Source: Cyanobacteria bacterium K_DeepCast_35m_m2_023 (GTDB lineage Bacteria > Cyanobacteriota > Cyanobacteriia > PCC-6307 > Cyanobiaceae). From it: 15,960 nucleotides of DNA. The stretch is from assembly GCA_016882345.1 (NCBI GenBank), contig VGQR01000011.1:1-15960 (forward strand), given 5' to 3'. Positions 1 to 7,729 of the stretch are shown in pieces. The translations under genes and the position numbers were made by a program. Under the pieces are notes generated by a model. The model was not told the DNA's origin. It was given only the letters and a program-made list of their open reading frames with translations, and did not search any database. Position 1 is the first letter of the stretch, and each line of letters opens with the position of its first letter.

Positions 1-18
1 AGAACATCAGCAACGGCA

Positions 19-24
19 CCTCCT
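19..24 (-). promoter_or_regulatory. Candidate Shine-Dalgarno for a gene running off the left edge
   Basis: Read on the minus strand, positions 24-19 are AGGAGG, the best ribosome-binding sequence in the window. It is followed 11 bases later by an ATG at positions 7-5, and an in-frame TTG lies 5 bases after it. Either could open a gene that continues beyond position 1, downstream of hisS on the same strand. Only two or three codons are visible, so the product cannot be named. A perfect 12-base palindrome, CCCTGATCAGGG, lies at 28-39 just upstream. Confidence 0.35.
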
Positions 25-76
25 GGCCCCTGATCAGGGACAACACAACAATTACCCAACAAGCTTGATTGAAACC

Positions 77-1387
77 TCAAGGCGCATCGAGACTCAACGC
101 CACCAAAAAGCGAACCATGGCCTTGGTGTCAGTCAGTGCAATGGACGCCTCAACATCAACAGGTTGTGTTGCAGCCTGCAATGGTTTCAGGGTCACCGAG
201 CCTGCCTGAAGCTCCTCCTGCGAAAACATAACCACACAGCGGGCTTCAGAGCGCTGAGCCCGTTTCATTTGCTTGCCGAACGAGCTATCACTGGCATCAC
301 GCTCGATGGCCAGGCCAGCGCGACGCAATGCAACGGCCAGCTGCAATCCAGCAATAGCTGCTGCATCGCCGCGGGTGGCAATGTAAAGATCGGGACGTTG
401 GCGCGGCAAGGTCAATGCTCCACTGGCAAGCCGCTGTTCCAACAGCAAAACCAGCCTCTCCATACCCAAGGCCCAGCCCATCGCCGCTGTCTGTGGTCCA
501 CCCAGCTGCTGCACCAAACCGTCATAACGGCCACCTCCGCAGACCGTGGCCTGGGCGCCAAGGTGAAGACTGGTGCATTCAAAAGCTGTATGGCTGTAAT
601 AGTCCAATCCGCGAACAAGCCTGGGGTTCAAGACAAAGGGAATCCCCAGTGCCGACAATGCTTCCTGAACCTGCAGAAAGCGTTCCTGGCTTTCAGAGGA
701 GAGGACATCGTTCAACTGAGGGGCCGCCACCAGCAACGACTGGGTAGCGGGATGCTTGGAGTCCAGCACCCGCAGTGGATTGGAACTGATGCGAGCCTGG
801 GAATCGGGGTCCAACTCGTCACGATGCTGCTCCAGCCACTCGACCAAAACATCCCGATAGGCCAAGCGGTCCTCGCTATGTCCCAGACTATTAAGCTCCA
901 AGGTCAGATCATCAAGACCAAGTGACGTCAAAAGATCCCATGCCAATGCAATGATTTCAGCATCACTTTGGGCATCGCTGACACCCAACCATTCAACACC
1001 AATTTGGTTAAACTGGCGTTGACGACCAGCCTGGGGTCGCTCATAGCGGAACATCGAACCGCTATACCAAAGGCGTTGCACACCCTGGCTGAGAAGACCG
1101 TGTTGAATGGCTGCGCGAACAACAGAGGCGGTACCTTCCGGACGGAGAGTGCAACTGCGATTGCCGCGGTCTGCAAAGGTGTACATCTCCTTACCGACCA
1201 CATCAGTCGCGTCTCCAATACCTCGGCTGAATAGTTCAGTATGCTCCAGAAAAGGTGTTCTGATCTCAGACACCGCTGCGCAACGAAAGTGCTCTCGAGC
1301 GACCGTCTCGACGTGCTGCCAAAGCGCAAGCTGCTGAGGCAACAGATCGACAAAGCCCCTGAGGCTCTGCAGACTCTTCATCGACAT
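77..1387 (-). CDS. hisS: Histidyl-tRNA synthetase
   Basis: Class II aminoacyl-tRNA synthetase that charges tRNA-His with histidine in the cytoplasm. It has 436 residues, normal for bacterial HisRS. The class II catalytic core fills roughly residues 1-325. Motif 2 appears as [14 protein letters not shown] (113-126). The histidine-specific signature RLVRGLDYY (256-264) keeps the catalytic arginine at 259. GGGRYDGL (284-291) and motif 3 [14 protein letters not shown] (304-317) follow, and the rest is the anticodon-binding domain. The start used is the ATG at 1387; a second ATG two codons in (1381) is equally possible, and neither has a Shine-Dalgarno. It is the last gene before the left edge and lies 92 bases downstream of the polysaccharide cassette on the same strand. 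Its GC (55% on one counted line) is well below that of the right-hand housekeeping genes. Family assignment is very secure. Confidence 0.97.
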   Translation of the reverse strand: MSMKSLQSLRGFVDLLPQQLALWQHVETVAREHFRCAAVSEIRTPFLEHTELFSRGIGDATDVVGKEMYTFADRGNRSCTLRPEGTASVVRAAIQHGLLSQGVQRLWYSGSMFRYERPQAGRQRQFNQIGVEWLGVSDAQSDAEIIALAWDLLTSLGLDDLTLELNSLGHSEDRLAYRDVLVEWLEQHRDELDPDSQARISSNPLRVLDSKHPATQSLLVAAPQLNDVLSSESQERFLQVQEALSALGIPFVLNPRLVRGLDYYSHTAFECTSLHLGAQATVCGGGRYDGLVQQLGGPQTAAMGWALGMERLVLLLEQRLASGALTLPRQRPDLYIATRGDAAAIAGLQLAVALRRAGLAIERDASDSSFGKQMKRAQRSEARCVVMFSQEELQAGSVTLKPLQAATQPVDVEASIALTDTKAMVRFLVALSLDAP

Positions 1388-1425
1388 AGCAACTGCACTG
1401 GTGTACCAAGCTTACGTATGGGTGA

Positions 1426-1454
1426 AATTTACAATACAGCATCAGCGCTTGCAA
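1426..1454 (-). promoter_or_regulatory. Candidate sigma-70 promoter for hisS
   Basis: On the minus strand, TTGCAA (1454-1449) and TAAATT (1431-1426) are separated by exactly 17 bases, each matching 4 of 6 bases of the -35 and -10 consensus. Transcription would begin near 1420 and leave a leader of about 30 bases before hisS. The boxes are only fair matches, so this rests mainly on correct spacing and on its place in the 92-base gap. If it is not real, hisS would depend on read-through from the upstream cassette. Confidence 0.3.
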
Positions 1455-1479
1455 AGACCAGCACCAATGAGAATGCCAA

Positions 1480-2238
1480 TTACTCAAGCCGGAGTCCTCC
1501 AACAAAAACCGAACGAAACAAAACATCTGAATACTGATCATTAGCCGACAGGACCATCTCCTCGACAAAGCCATGCGACAGCAGATAATCTCTCACTTCA
1601 AAGCCTCTAAGCTCAACAAGAATCCATCGCGGCCGGTAACAGCTAAAATCAAGCCCCTCCAAAACCGCAAGCTCATTACCTTCAACGTCGAGACATAGCA
1701 AATCAAAATCTGCTGGCGCTTCAACTTCAGCTAAAATTTCTGTCAATGGCATCGCCAAAGCGCCGAAGATATAACGCTGATCAGAACCCTTCCAATGCTC
1801 CCGACCAGACTCAGCATGAGCGCTTGCGTCGGCGTCGCCAACATTCAATCCCTTGGCAACACTCATTAAATCCGAGTATTCAATTTCCACGAATCGCTCA
1901 CAGAAGTCAAATGGCACGCAAGCCGCACATTTAAAAGCCGGAACAGGTTCAAATGAGCGATTTTCGACACACTCAACAAAGCGTGCTGGACTTGGCTCAA
2001 TCAAGAGGCCCGACCAGCCGTAGGAGCGCTGCAATTTATAGGTATTAGATTGGCACACTCCATCATTGGCTCCAAGCTCAACAAAAAAACCATGCCGTCG
2101 AGGCTGAATGGCATGGATCAACTTCAAATCAAGCCCATCAAGACCAGTACTGCCCGATTGCAATACATCTCGTTTCAGCCGACGCAGCCAACGGTATAGA
2201 GCGGGGGGGAACAGCTGAGAAAGTTGAGCAATCACCAT
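1480..2238 (-). CDS. FkbM family SAM-dependent methyltransferase
   Basis: Predicted O-methyltransferase of the FkbM family, often found in glycan and lipopolysaccharide clusters, where members methylate sugar hydroxyls. The 252 residues include the SAM-binding motif HGFFVELGANDG (49-60), the acidic strand-2 end GLLIEPSP (77-84), and the family signature DLLCLDVEGNELAVLEGLDF (179-198), followed by RPRWILVELRG (202-212). Its ATG at 2238 lies inside the end of the flippase gene, a 7-base overlap that suggests translational coupling. It is the last cassette gene before hisS. A run of seven C (coding strand; plus-strand G at 2203-2209) falls at codons 10-12. The sugar substrate cannot be told from sequence. 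Confidence 0.88.
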   Translation of the reverse strand: MVIAQLSQLFPPALYRWLRRLKRDVLQSGSTGLDGLDLKLIHAIQPRRHGFFVELGANDGVCQSNTYKLQRSYGWSGLLIEPSPARFVECVENRSFEPVPAFKCAACVPFDFCERFVEIEYSDLMSVAKGLNVGDADASAHAESGREHWKGSDQRYIFGALAMPLTEILAEVEAPADFDLLCLDVEGNELAVLEGLDFSCYRPRWILVELRGFEVRDYLLSHGFVEEMVLSANDQYSDVLFRSVFVGGLRLE

Positions 2239-3515
2239 GGAAAAGCCAACATTAGAATATTCGTGCGAATATCACGAAAACAGAAGCCAATGACAAAAAC
2301 ACTCATTAGATAAGACAGCGATGTTGAAATAGCAGCCCCAACGATACCAAACCCAGGAATGAGAAGAAGATTCAGAACAATATTGCTGATGGCGCCAAAA
2401 ACGCTTTGAATAGCAATGATCCGACCGTAGCCATTGACATTCATCCAAGTCGTACTCGCACAACCGGTGGATACAGCGAAAGCAGCTGGCCCAAGGGCAA
2501 GCAAGGCCGGCAAAGCCGGCGAGAATTGGGGGCCAAAAATTGGAGGAATCAAAACAGGCATAAACAACATCGTGACAGCTACCATGCAAACACCCAACAG
2601 CCAGGAAAACTTGTAAAAGCGCTTCAGATTAGCCAGCACACAATCAAGCTGGTAACTCGCAAATCTTTTCAATCGCGGCAAAAAGTTATTGGCCAAAATA
2701 ACAGGCAAAAAATACAAACACTCAGAGGCTTTTACGGCCACTGAATAATAGCCAACCTCCCTGGATGAGCGCAGCCACTCCAGCATAATCAGATCTGACT
2801 TCATGTAAACCATCACAGAAAGCCCAGACAGAACAAAAGGCAACCCTCTTGAAAGCAGAGATTGAATAGTTTGCCACTTGTTAATATAAAGACTTTTGTT
2901 AGATGAGGCGCACGAACAGTACACACATGTCCAAAGCGCCAATGCGTAAATAGCCGCCTGAATGGCAAGAATGACACCAAAAGCCACCAGTGGGGCTCTC
3001 GTGATTAATGCGGCAATCGTCAGTGCAGCGCCCAACAAGACCTGGACCAGTTGTGACAAGCCAACGAGTGCACCACGATGCTGATTAAACAAATAGGCCT
3101 CAAATACTTCACCTGAATTAAAAAAATTTATGGCGATCGCACAAACAAGCAAACCATTGGTTGTCATATTGCGGCTTGTTAGCAGCCAGGGCAACAGACA
3201 AAGAGACAATAAAAGGGTGCCTGAGACTTCAATAATAAGTGCTGAAGAGAGCAAACCATTCATTGCATGACCATGGGAACTTCTCGCTTCGGCGAGCAGG
3301 CCGGCCAAAGCATTTTTTATCCCTAAACTACCAAGAGGCGCTAAGATACTGACAGTTGCAAATATAAAATTAAAGCTTCCAAATGCAGTCGGTCCCAAGT
3401 AACGGGCCATCCAGCCTCCCAAACCGATGGCAACCAGTAATTTGCAGATCTGACTGGCGATCTGAATGCCAATTGCTCCGCGCAAACGCCGTACAGATTC
3501 CCCTGCTAAGACCAT
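2232..3515 (-). CDS. Wzx-type polysaccharide flippase
   Basis: Inner-membrane protein of the oligosaccharide-flippase (polysaccharide biosynthesis, MOP superfamily) group, which moves undecaprenyl-linked repeat units from the cytoplasmic to the periplasmic face. The 427 residues are dominated by hydrophobic segments in the pattern of a 12-14 helix transporter. The N-terminal hallmark is GGWMARYLGPTAFGSFNF (33-50), and the C-terminal hallmark is NIVLNLLLIPGFGIVGAAIS, typical of Wzx proteins. ATG at 3515, with no clear Shine-Dalgarno. It sits 33 bases after the UDP-glucose dehydrogenase stop and overlaps the FkbM gene by 7 bases. A HIP1 octamer lies inside it at 3133-3140. The gene is AT-rich (42% GC on one counted line). 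Wzx proteins diverge quickly, so the transported glycan cannot be predicted. Confidence 0.88.
   Translation of the reverse strand: MVLAGESVRRLRGAIGIQIASQICKLLVAIGLGGWMARYLGPTAFGSFNFIFATVSILAPLGSLGIKNALAGLLAEARSSHGHAMNGLLSSALIIEVSGTLLLSLCLLPWLLTSRNMTTNGLLVCAIAINFFNSGEVFEAYLFNQHRGALVGLSQLVQVLLGAALTIAALITRAPLVAFGVILAIQAAIYALALWTCVYCSCASSNKSLYINKWQTIQSLLSRGLPFVLSGLSVMVYMKSDLIMLEWLRSSREVGYYSVAVKASECLYFLPVILANNFLPRLKRFASYQLDCVLANLKRFYKFSWLLGVCMVAVTMLFMPVLIPPIFGPQFSPALPALLALGPAAFAVSTGCASTTWMNVNGYGRIIAIQSVFGAISNIVLNLLLIPGFGIVGAAISTSLSYLMSVFVIGFCFRDIRTNILMLAFPW
3133..3140. repeat. HIP1 octamer GCGATCGC
   Basis: Perfect GCGATCGC palindrome, the core of the highly iterated palindrome over-represented in many cyanobacterial genomes. 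It falls inside the flippase gene. In this AT-rich stretch it is less easily explained by base composition than the two copies in the selD fusion gene. Confidence 0.55.
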
Positions 3516-3548
3516 CGTGTTAAGGGTGTTGCGACGAGCGGCATCACG

Positions 3549-4979
3549 TCATCCTTCACCGACCCGCCAAACCTTAAGCCCCGCAGCCCTGGCAGCAGAA
3601 GCATCACAAATTGCTCGGGTATCAAACAACCAGGCTGGACGACGCATCTGCGCTGCCAACCACTGCCAATCAAGCTGGGCAAATTGCTGCCATTCCGTCA
3701 ACACCAAAACAGCATCAGCTCCATCGACTGCGGCGATGGGATCGATTGCAGCATCCCAGACCCCTTCAGCAGTGGTTGTCTGAGCTAACATGTCCTTGGA
3801 TGCATGTTGTCCTAAGTCGTGTGAGATCTGCTCAGCAGTGACTTTTGGATCATAAATCGCTAGTTGCGCACCTTCCTCTAGCAAATCGGCGCAAATACGA
3901 ATCGCAGGTGTTTCACGGGTGTCATTGGTGTCTGCTTTAAAAGCGAAACCAAGAACTGCAATTCGCTTAGCAGCAACGGTACCAAACAATTGCTGAACAA
4001 CCATGCGACTAATACGGTGCTGATGCCAAGCATTCAGATCAACAACAGCCTGCCAATATTCAGCGACCTTAGCAAGTCCATAATGATTACAAAGATAAAC
4101 GAGGTTGAGAATATCTTTTTGAAAACAACTACCACCAAAGCCAGGTCCAGCCTGCAGAAATTTACTACCAATTCGACGGTCGCTGCCAATCGCTCTAGCA
4201 ACTTCACTCACATCCGCCTCGGTCGCCTCACACAGTGCCGCAATACTATTAATTGAACTAATACGCTGTGCCAGGAAGGCATTAGCAGTCAACTTTGAGA
4301 GCTCACTGCTCCATAAATTAGTACAGATAATGCGCTCTTCCGCAACCCAGTAACTGTAGATCGACATCAAGGCTTGGATCGCCTCAGGATCATCACCGCC
4401 GATCAGAACGCGATCAGGCGATTCAAGATCTTGAATCGCCGTACCCTCTGCGAGAAATTCAGGATTTGATAACACCGAAAAGGATTTTTTCTCGCCTGTT
4501 GCAAGCGGCTGCTCTCCCTCTGCTGCCATCAATATTGTCTTAATCACCTCAGCTGTTCGCACAGGAATTGTGCTTTTCTCAACCACGATGGTGTGACCAC
4601 GCGCAGATTCGGCAACCAAGCGGGCCGAGGCCTCGATCCAGCGCACGTCACTGGCTTGTCCAGCACCGATTCCTCGGTTTTTCGTGGGCGTATTTACTGA
4701 CAAAAAGACCATATCTGCATTCGCCACTGCGGATGCGACGGCCGTTGAAAAATGCAAATTTCGACCTCTACAACGGCGTATGACAGCATCAAGACCCGGT
4801 TCATAAATAGGGAGTTGGTTTAAATCCTTATGATTCCAGGCATCAATTCGTGCCTGATTTAAATCGACAACTGTAATCTCAATATGAGGGCAATGATCTG
4901 CAATGACTGCCATCGTTGGGCCGCCAACATAACCAGCGCCAATACAGCAGATGCGCTTAACAGGATTGGAGAAATTCAT
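3549..4979 (-). CDS. ugd: UDP-glucose 6-dehydrogenase
   Basis: Oxidises UDP-glucose to UDP-glucuronate with two NAD+ per turnover, feeding the decarboxylase encoded three genes upstream in the transcription unit. The 476 residues show the N-terminal Rossmann motif GAGYVGGPT (14-22), YEPGLD (59-64), SVNTPT (94-99), the conserved lysine in ELSKLTANAFLAQR (226-239), and the catalytic cysteine 285 in GPGFGGSCFQKD (278-289). A second nucleotide-binding domain begins near AVLGFAFKADTNDTRETPA (341-359). The length, the insertion-containing NRGIGAG stretch and FLAQRISSINS place it in the subfamily shared with animals and plants rather than the shorter bacterial type. ATG at 4979 with a weak GAAAG upstream. 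It starts 6 bases after the glycosyltransferase stop. A counted line is only 30% GC. Confidence 0.96.
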   Translation of the reverse strand: MNFSNPVKRICCIGAGYVGGPTMAVIADHCPHIEITVVDLNQARIDAWNHKDLNQLPIYEPGLDAVIRRCRGRNLHFSTAVASAVANADMVFLSVNTPTKNRGIGAGQASDVRWIEASARLVAESARGHTIVVEKSTIPVRTAEVIKTILMAAEGEQPLATGEKKSFSVLSNPEFLAEGTAIQDLESPDRVLIGGDDPEAIQALMSIYSYWVAEERIICTNLWSSELSKLTANAFLAQRISSINSIAALCEATEADVSEVARAIGSDRRIGSKFLQAGPGFGGSCFQKDILNLVYLCNHYGLAKVAEYWQAVVDLNAWHQHRISRMVVQQLFGTVAAKRIAVLGFAFKADTNDTRETPAIRICADLLEEGAQLAIYDPKVTAEQISHDLGQHASKDMLAQTTTAEGVWDAAIDPIAAVDGADAVLVLTEWQQFAQLDWQWLAAQMRRPAWLFDTRAICDASAARAAGLKVWRVGEG

Positions 4980-4985
4980 CGGCTT

Positions 4986-5954
4986 TCAAAGACGGCGCAA
5001 CGGCTTTTGATTGGTCAGAGTACGACGTATTGGAATCCAAATTTTAAGCATAGCTCTTAGAGTTGATTTGATCATCTGATCTGAGCCGGGGAGCAGGTCA
5101 TCAAGGTGGCAGCGAATCCAAAACAACAACAAACCAAGACCGTAGGCATTAATGGTGTGCTCGCTCGCCTGGTGACTGTTAATCAAAGCCGGATTAATGA
5201 AAATTATACCGCCTGATTCTCTAATCTGGCGATGCAATTCAACGTGCTCACAAATCTGAGCACCCGATGCATTTAAGCCGCAATAAGAAACTCCCAAAAG
5301 AGCCTGACGCCGATACAAAGCACATCCGCCAAATGCAGAATCAACCTGAATCCAGTCTGAATGCGGACTGATTTTTAACATCTTTGAGTAATGAGCCATA
5401 TAAAACGAACGAAACTTACTGGCTCCAAGCGCGAATAAAACTTGTTGCTGAGCCAAGCAATCACTGGGCGACCAATAGGGATGGCGAAGTGCATAAATAT
5501 CATAATACAAGCCCGATTGATTAGCACAGGCAACATCCCAATCAGAGCGGGAAAAACAAGACAGCAGTGACTGCTCATTGAGACGCTCATTGACACCATC
5601 AAAATCAGCAACCAAAACAAACTCAATCTTTTCACAAGCAGAGTCCGACTGAATATAATTCAAATAAATATTCCTACAATAGGCAATCCGCTCGGTCCGC
5701 GCTGGCATTAAATCTGATAAGTGACCCAGAGAGGCATAGCGAAAGCCGGGAATCGAACGACGAAGCAGGCTTAAAAGCTGAGGCGTTTCATCTTCACTAT
5801 CGGATTCAACTAGAAAAAAAGAGACAGCCGATGCGAATTGCAGCGCTCGCCGTAAACGTTCAATTTCCGCTTCTAGAGTATATGCGCAATTACGCACTGC
5901 GCCAACAACAAGGAACTGGCTATCAACTGGACTCGAATGATCACTAGAAATCAT
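4986..5954 (-). CDS. GT69 (CAP59/CMT1)-like glycosyltransferase
   Basis: Predicted nucleotide-sugar-dependent glycosyltransferase with a GT-A-like layout. From the ATG at 5954 it has 322 residues: an N-terminal strand FLVVGAVRNCAYTLEAEI (14-31), an acidic LVESDSEDET (48-57), TERIAYCRNIYL (87-98), a DxD-type metal site VADFDG (115-120; D117, D119), YYDIYALRHPYW (150-161), and FGGCALYR (208-215) before EHVELHRQI. The RIAYxRN and YDIxxxR elements resemble the fungal capsule mannosyltransferase group GT69, so that is the best guess, made from memory of the motifs. A GTG nine bases further out (5963) gives a longer form; the ATG is preferred because it makes a four-base ATGA overlap with the upstream methyltransferase stop. 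The donor sugar is unknown. It is the only recognisable glycosyltransferase in the cassette. Confidence 0.72.
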   Translation of the reverse strand: MISSDHSSPVDSQFLVVGAVRNCAYTLEAEIERLRRALQFASAVSFFLVESDSEDETPQLLSLLRRSIPGFRYASLGHLSDLMPARTERIAYCRNIYLNYIQSDSACEKIEFVLVADFDGVNERLNEQSLLSCFSRSDWDVACANQSGLYYDIYALRHPYWSPSDCLAQQQVLFALGASKFRSFYMAHYSKMLKISPHSDWIQVDSAFGGCALYRRQALLGVSYCGLNASGAQICEHVELHRQIRESGGIIFINPALINSHQASEHTINAYGLGLLLFWIRCHLDDLLPGSDQMIKSTLRAMLKIWIPIRRTLTNQKPLRRL

Positions 5955-6733
5955 GGCAAACACTGCCGCTTCAACATCAAATGATCAGACCATGTTTTAG
6001 ATTTTAGACCTAGCAATAAAGGCAAAAGACTAATTTTTGATAACAGACGCCAAGCGAACCAATTGCCATACTTGCAGTAACGATCCGTTAACAGGTGAAG
6101 AGCCTTGCCGTCCGTCAGAAGATGCTTATTATATTTTTTTGCCAGGTACTGCAAAGTCTTTAAGCGAAAAAAACCTACATGCTGTCCATGTTCATTGCCA
6201 TAGTACCACCAATCATCAATTCTTGGCGTTGGGAATGGAATCAAACATGTACTAAACAGCAAATTTGGTGCCAATGCAAAAATATTATTAAGCTCAAGAT
6301 TCGGATCGACAAAATGCTCAATTGCTTCGAAAGCAGTCACCAAATTAGCGCTCCTACCATCGGCTTCAAAGCCAGGCGCAAATAAGTTCTCAGTATAGGC
6401 ATCATGCCAAAATGCATCAATACCGAGATCGCGCAACATGCGCACTAGCACTCCATAGCCACCAGCGTAATCAATAACTTTTTTTGTTCGCATACGCAAC
6501 AATGCCAACGTCGCCAAAACGTTTGACAAATTCGCCTGATTGCGAAGCATGATGCCAGTATCTGTTAAATTAATTGGCTGTCGATAGGCCTCTTCCAGCC
6601 ATGTCGGGTCTTGAGTCTGAACGTAACCACAACAACTGCAGTCATAATAATTCACTTCTCTGCCAAGAATTTGAGTCGAGAATGAAGCCGAAGGAATTTG
6701 AGTCCCGCAGCAACGACAGCTAAAATCCTTCAT
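5951..6733 (-). CDS. SAM-dependent methyltransferase with N-terminal zinc ribbon
   Basis: Predicted class I methyltransferase acting on a nucleotide sugar or glycan. Two CxxC pairs (C6/C9 and C32/C35) form a likely zinc ribbon in the first 40 residues. The SAM motif VIDYAGGYGVLVRML (86-100) follows, then TAFEAIEHFVDP (133-144) as the post-motif strand, and DDWWYYGNEHGQHVGFF (173-189), a pattern seen in sugar methyltransferases of surface-glycan loci. The C-terminal end carries a hydrophobic stretch, SLLPLLLGL. ATG 6733 is chosen because GGAG lies 9 bases upstream; a GTG two codons earlier (6739) is too close to it. It follows the decarboxylase after about 50 bases and overlaps the glycosyltransferase by ATGA. 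It is the most AT-rich gene here (32% GC on one counted line). Function beyond methyl transfer is unknown. Confidence 0.8.
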   Translation of the reverse strand: MKDFSCRCCGTQIPSASFSTQILGREVNYYDCSCCGYVQTQDPTWLEEAYRQPINLTDTGIMLRNQANLSNVLATLALLRMRTKKVIDYAGGYGVLVRMLRDLGIDAFWHDAYTENLFAPGFEADGRSANLVTAFEAIEHFVDPNLELNNIFALAPNLLFSTCLIPFPTPRIDDWWYYGNEHGQHVGFFRLKTLQYLAKKYNKHLLTDGKALHLLTDRYCKYGNWFAWRLLSKISLLPLLLGLKSKTWSDHLMLKRQCLP

Positions 6734-6784
6734 TGCCACAAACTCCGACCACCCTTTGTCAAGACGATAAAAAATGTGAACATT

Positions 6785-7729
6785 TCAAGTTTCATTGTCA
6801 AGCAATTGACTGAAATGTAGGATTGTCTTGTCAAGGCCTCTGGTCAAATCAACCGCTGGACGCCAATCCAAAAGACTTTGAGCTTTCTCGATGCACGGTT
6901 TGCGCTGCAATGGATCGTCCTGAGGCAACGGCTTGAAAATGAACTGCAAGTCAGGATCAATTCGCTCCTTGATTAATTCAGCCAGGCCACGTATCGTGAA
7001 TTCTCGTGGATTACCAAGGTTGATCGGCCCGGGGTGGCTCCCCTCCATCAAGCGGATCAGTCCTTCCACCAGGTCATCCACATAGCAAAAGCTGCGTGTC
7101 TGGCGACCATCGCCGTAAAGCGTCAACGGCTGTCCTCGTAATGCCTGGACAATGAAATTGCTAACGACACGTCCATCATCAGGGAGCATCCTTGGGCCAT
7201 AGGTATTAAAAATTCTTGCCACACGAATTTGGACACCATGCATGCGCTGGTAATCGAAACAGAGTGTTTCAGCAATCCGCTTGCCTTCGTCATAGCAACT
7301 GCGGATACCAATTGGGTTAACGCAGCCGCGGTAGGTCTCAGGCTGAGGATGGACCTCTGGATCGCCGTACACCTCAGAGGTGCTCGCCAACAACAGACGC
7401 GCACCGACCCGTCGGGCCAGACCAAGCATGTTGTACGTGCCCAAAAAACTGGTTTTTGCCGTTTTGATGGGATTGTGCTGATAGTGCACAGGAGACGCCG
7501 GACAAGCTAGATGCCAAATGCGATCAACCTCAAGGCGAATCGGCTCTGTGACGTCGTGACGAATCAGTTCAAAACGTGGATGACCGATCCAATGCTCCAC
7601 ATTGCTCTTGCGTCCCGTGAAATAGTTGTCGAGGCAGATCACCTCCTCGCCAGCCTGCAGCAGACGGTCTACCAGATGAGAGCCAACAAAGCCGGCCCCG
7701 CCGGTGACCAGATTCCGCATTGGCGTCAC
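6785..7729 (-). CDS. UDP-glucuronate decarboxylase (UDP-xylose synthase)
   Basis: Short-chain dehydrogenase/reductase of the extended class that converts UDP-glucuronate to UDP-xylose with bound NAD+, using the product of ugd in the same cluster. The 314 residues match the usual bacterial UXS length. Visible are NAD-binding [11 protein letters not shown] (8-18), [10 protein letters not shown] (34-43), [12 protein letters not shown] (73-84), the catalytic STSEVYG (116-122) and YxxxK (Y146, K150) in [18 protein letters not shown] (172-181) and [10 protein letters not shown]. The stretch [12 protein letters not shown] separates UXS from dTDP-glucose dehydratases. The start is taken as GTG 7729, which gives a GTGA overlap with the fcl stop and has GGAG 11 bases upstream; ATG 7720, three codons in, is the alternative. 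GC is moderate (57% on one line), unlike the AT-rich genes that follow. Confidence 0.93.
   Translation of the reverse strand: MTPMRNLVTGGAGFVGSHLVDRLLQAGEEVICLDNYFTGRKSNVEHWIGHPRFELIRHDVTEPIRLEVDRIWHLACPASPVHYQHNPIKTAKTSFLGTYNMLGLARRVGARLLLASTSEVYGDPEVHPQPETYRGCVNPIGIRSCYDEGKRIAETLCFDYQRMHGVQIRVARIFNTYGPRMLPDDGRVVSNFIVQALRGQPLTLYGDGRQTRSFCYVDDLVEGLIRLMEGSHPGPINLGNPREFTIRGLAELIKERIDPDLQFIFKPLPQDDPLQRKPCIEKAQSLLDWRPAVDLTRGLDKTILHFSQLLDNET

Noticed and set aside
28..39. Perfect palindrome CCCTGATCAGGG
   Set aside because: It has no loop and no T-run, so it is not a terminator; a single 12-base palindrome is not enough to call an operator.
65..925. 286-codon plus-strand open frame opposite hisS
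   Set aside because: No domain motifs, and it is rich in Gln, His and Cys as expected of antisense reading; hisS on the other strand is certain.
6755..6760. TTGACA-like -35 box upstream of the zinc-ribbon methyltransferase
   Set aside because: No -10 box lies at the right distance; the expected site coincides with the ribosome-binding site and start codon.
6769..6787. Weak hairpin AAATG/CATTT with a run of six A/T just after the decarboxylase stop
   Set aside because: The stem is five A/T-rich pairs with a four-base loop, too weak to support a terminator inside what looks like one transcription unit.
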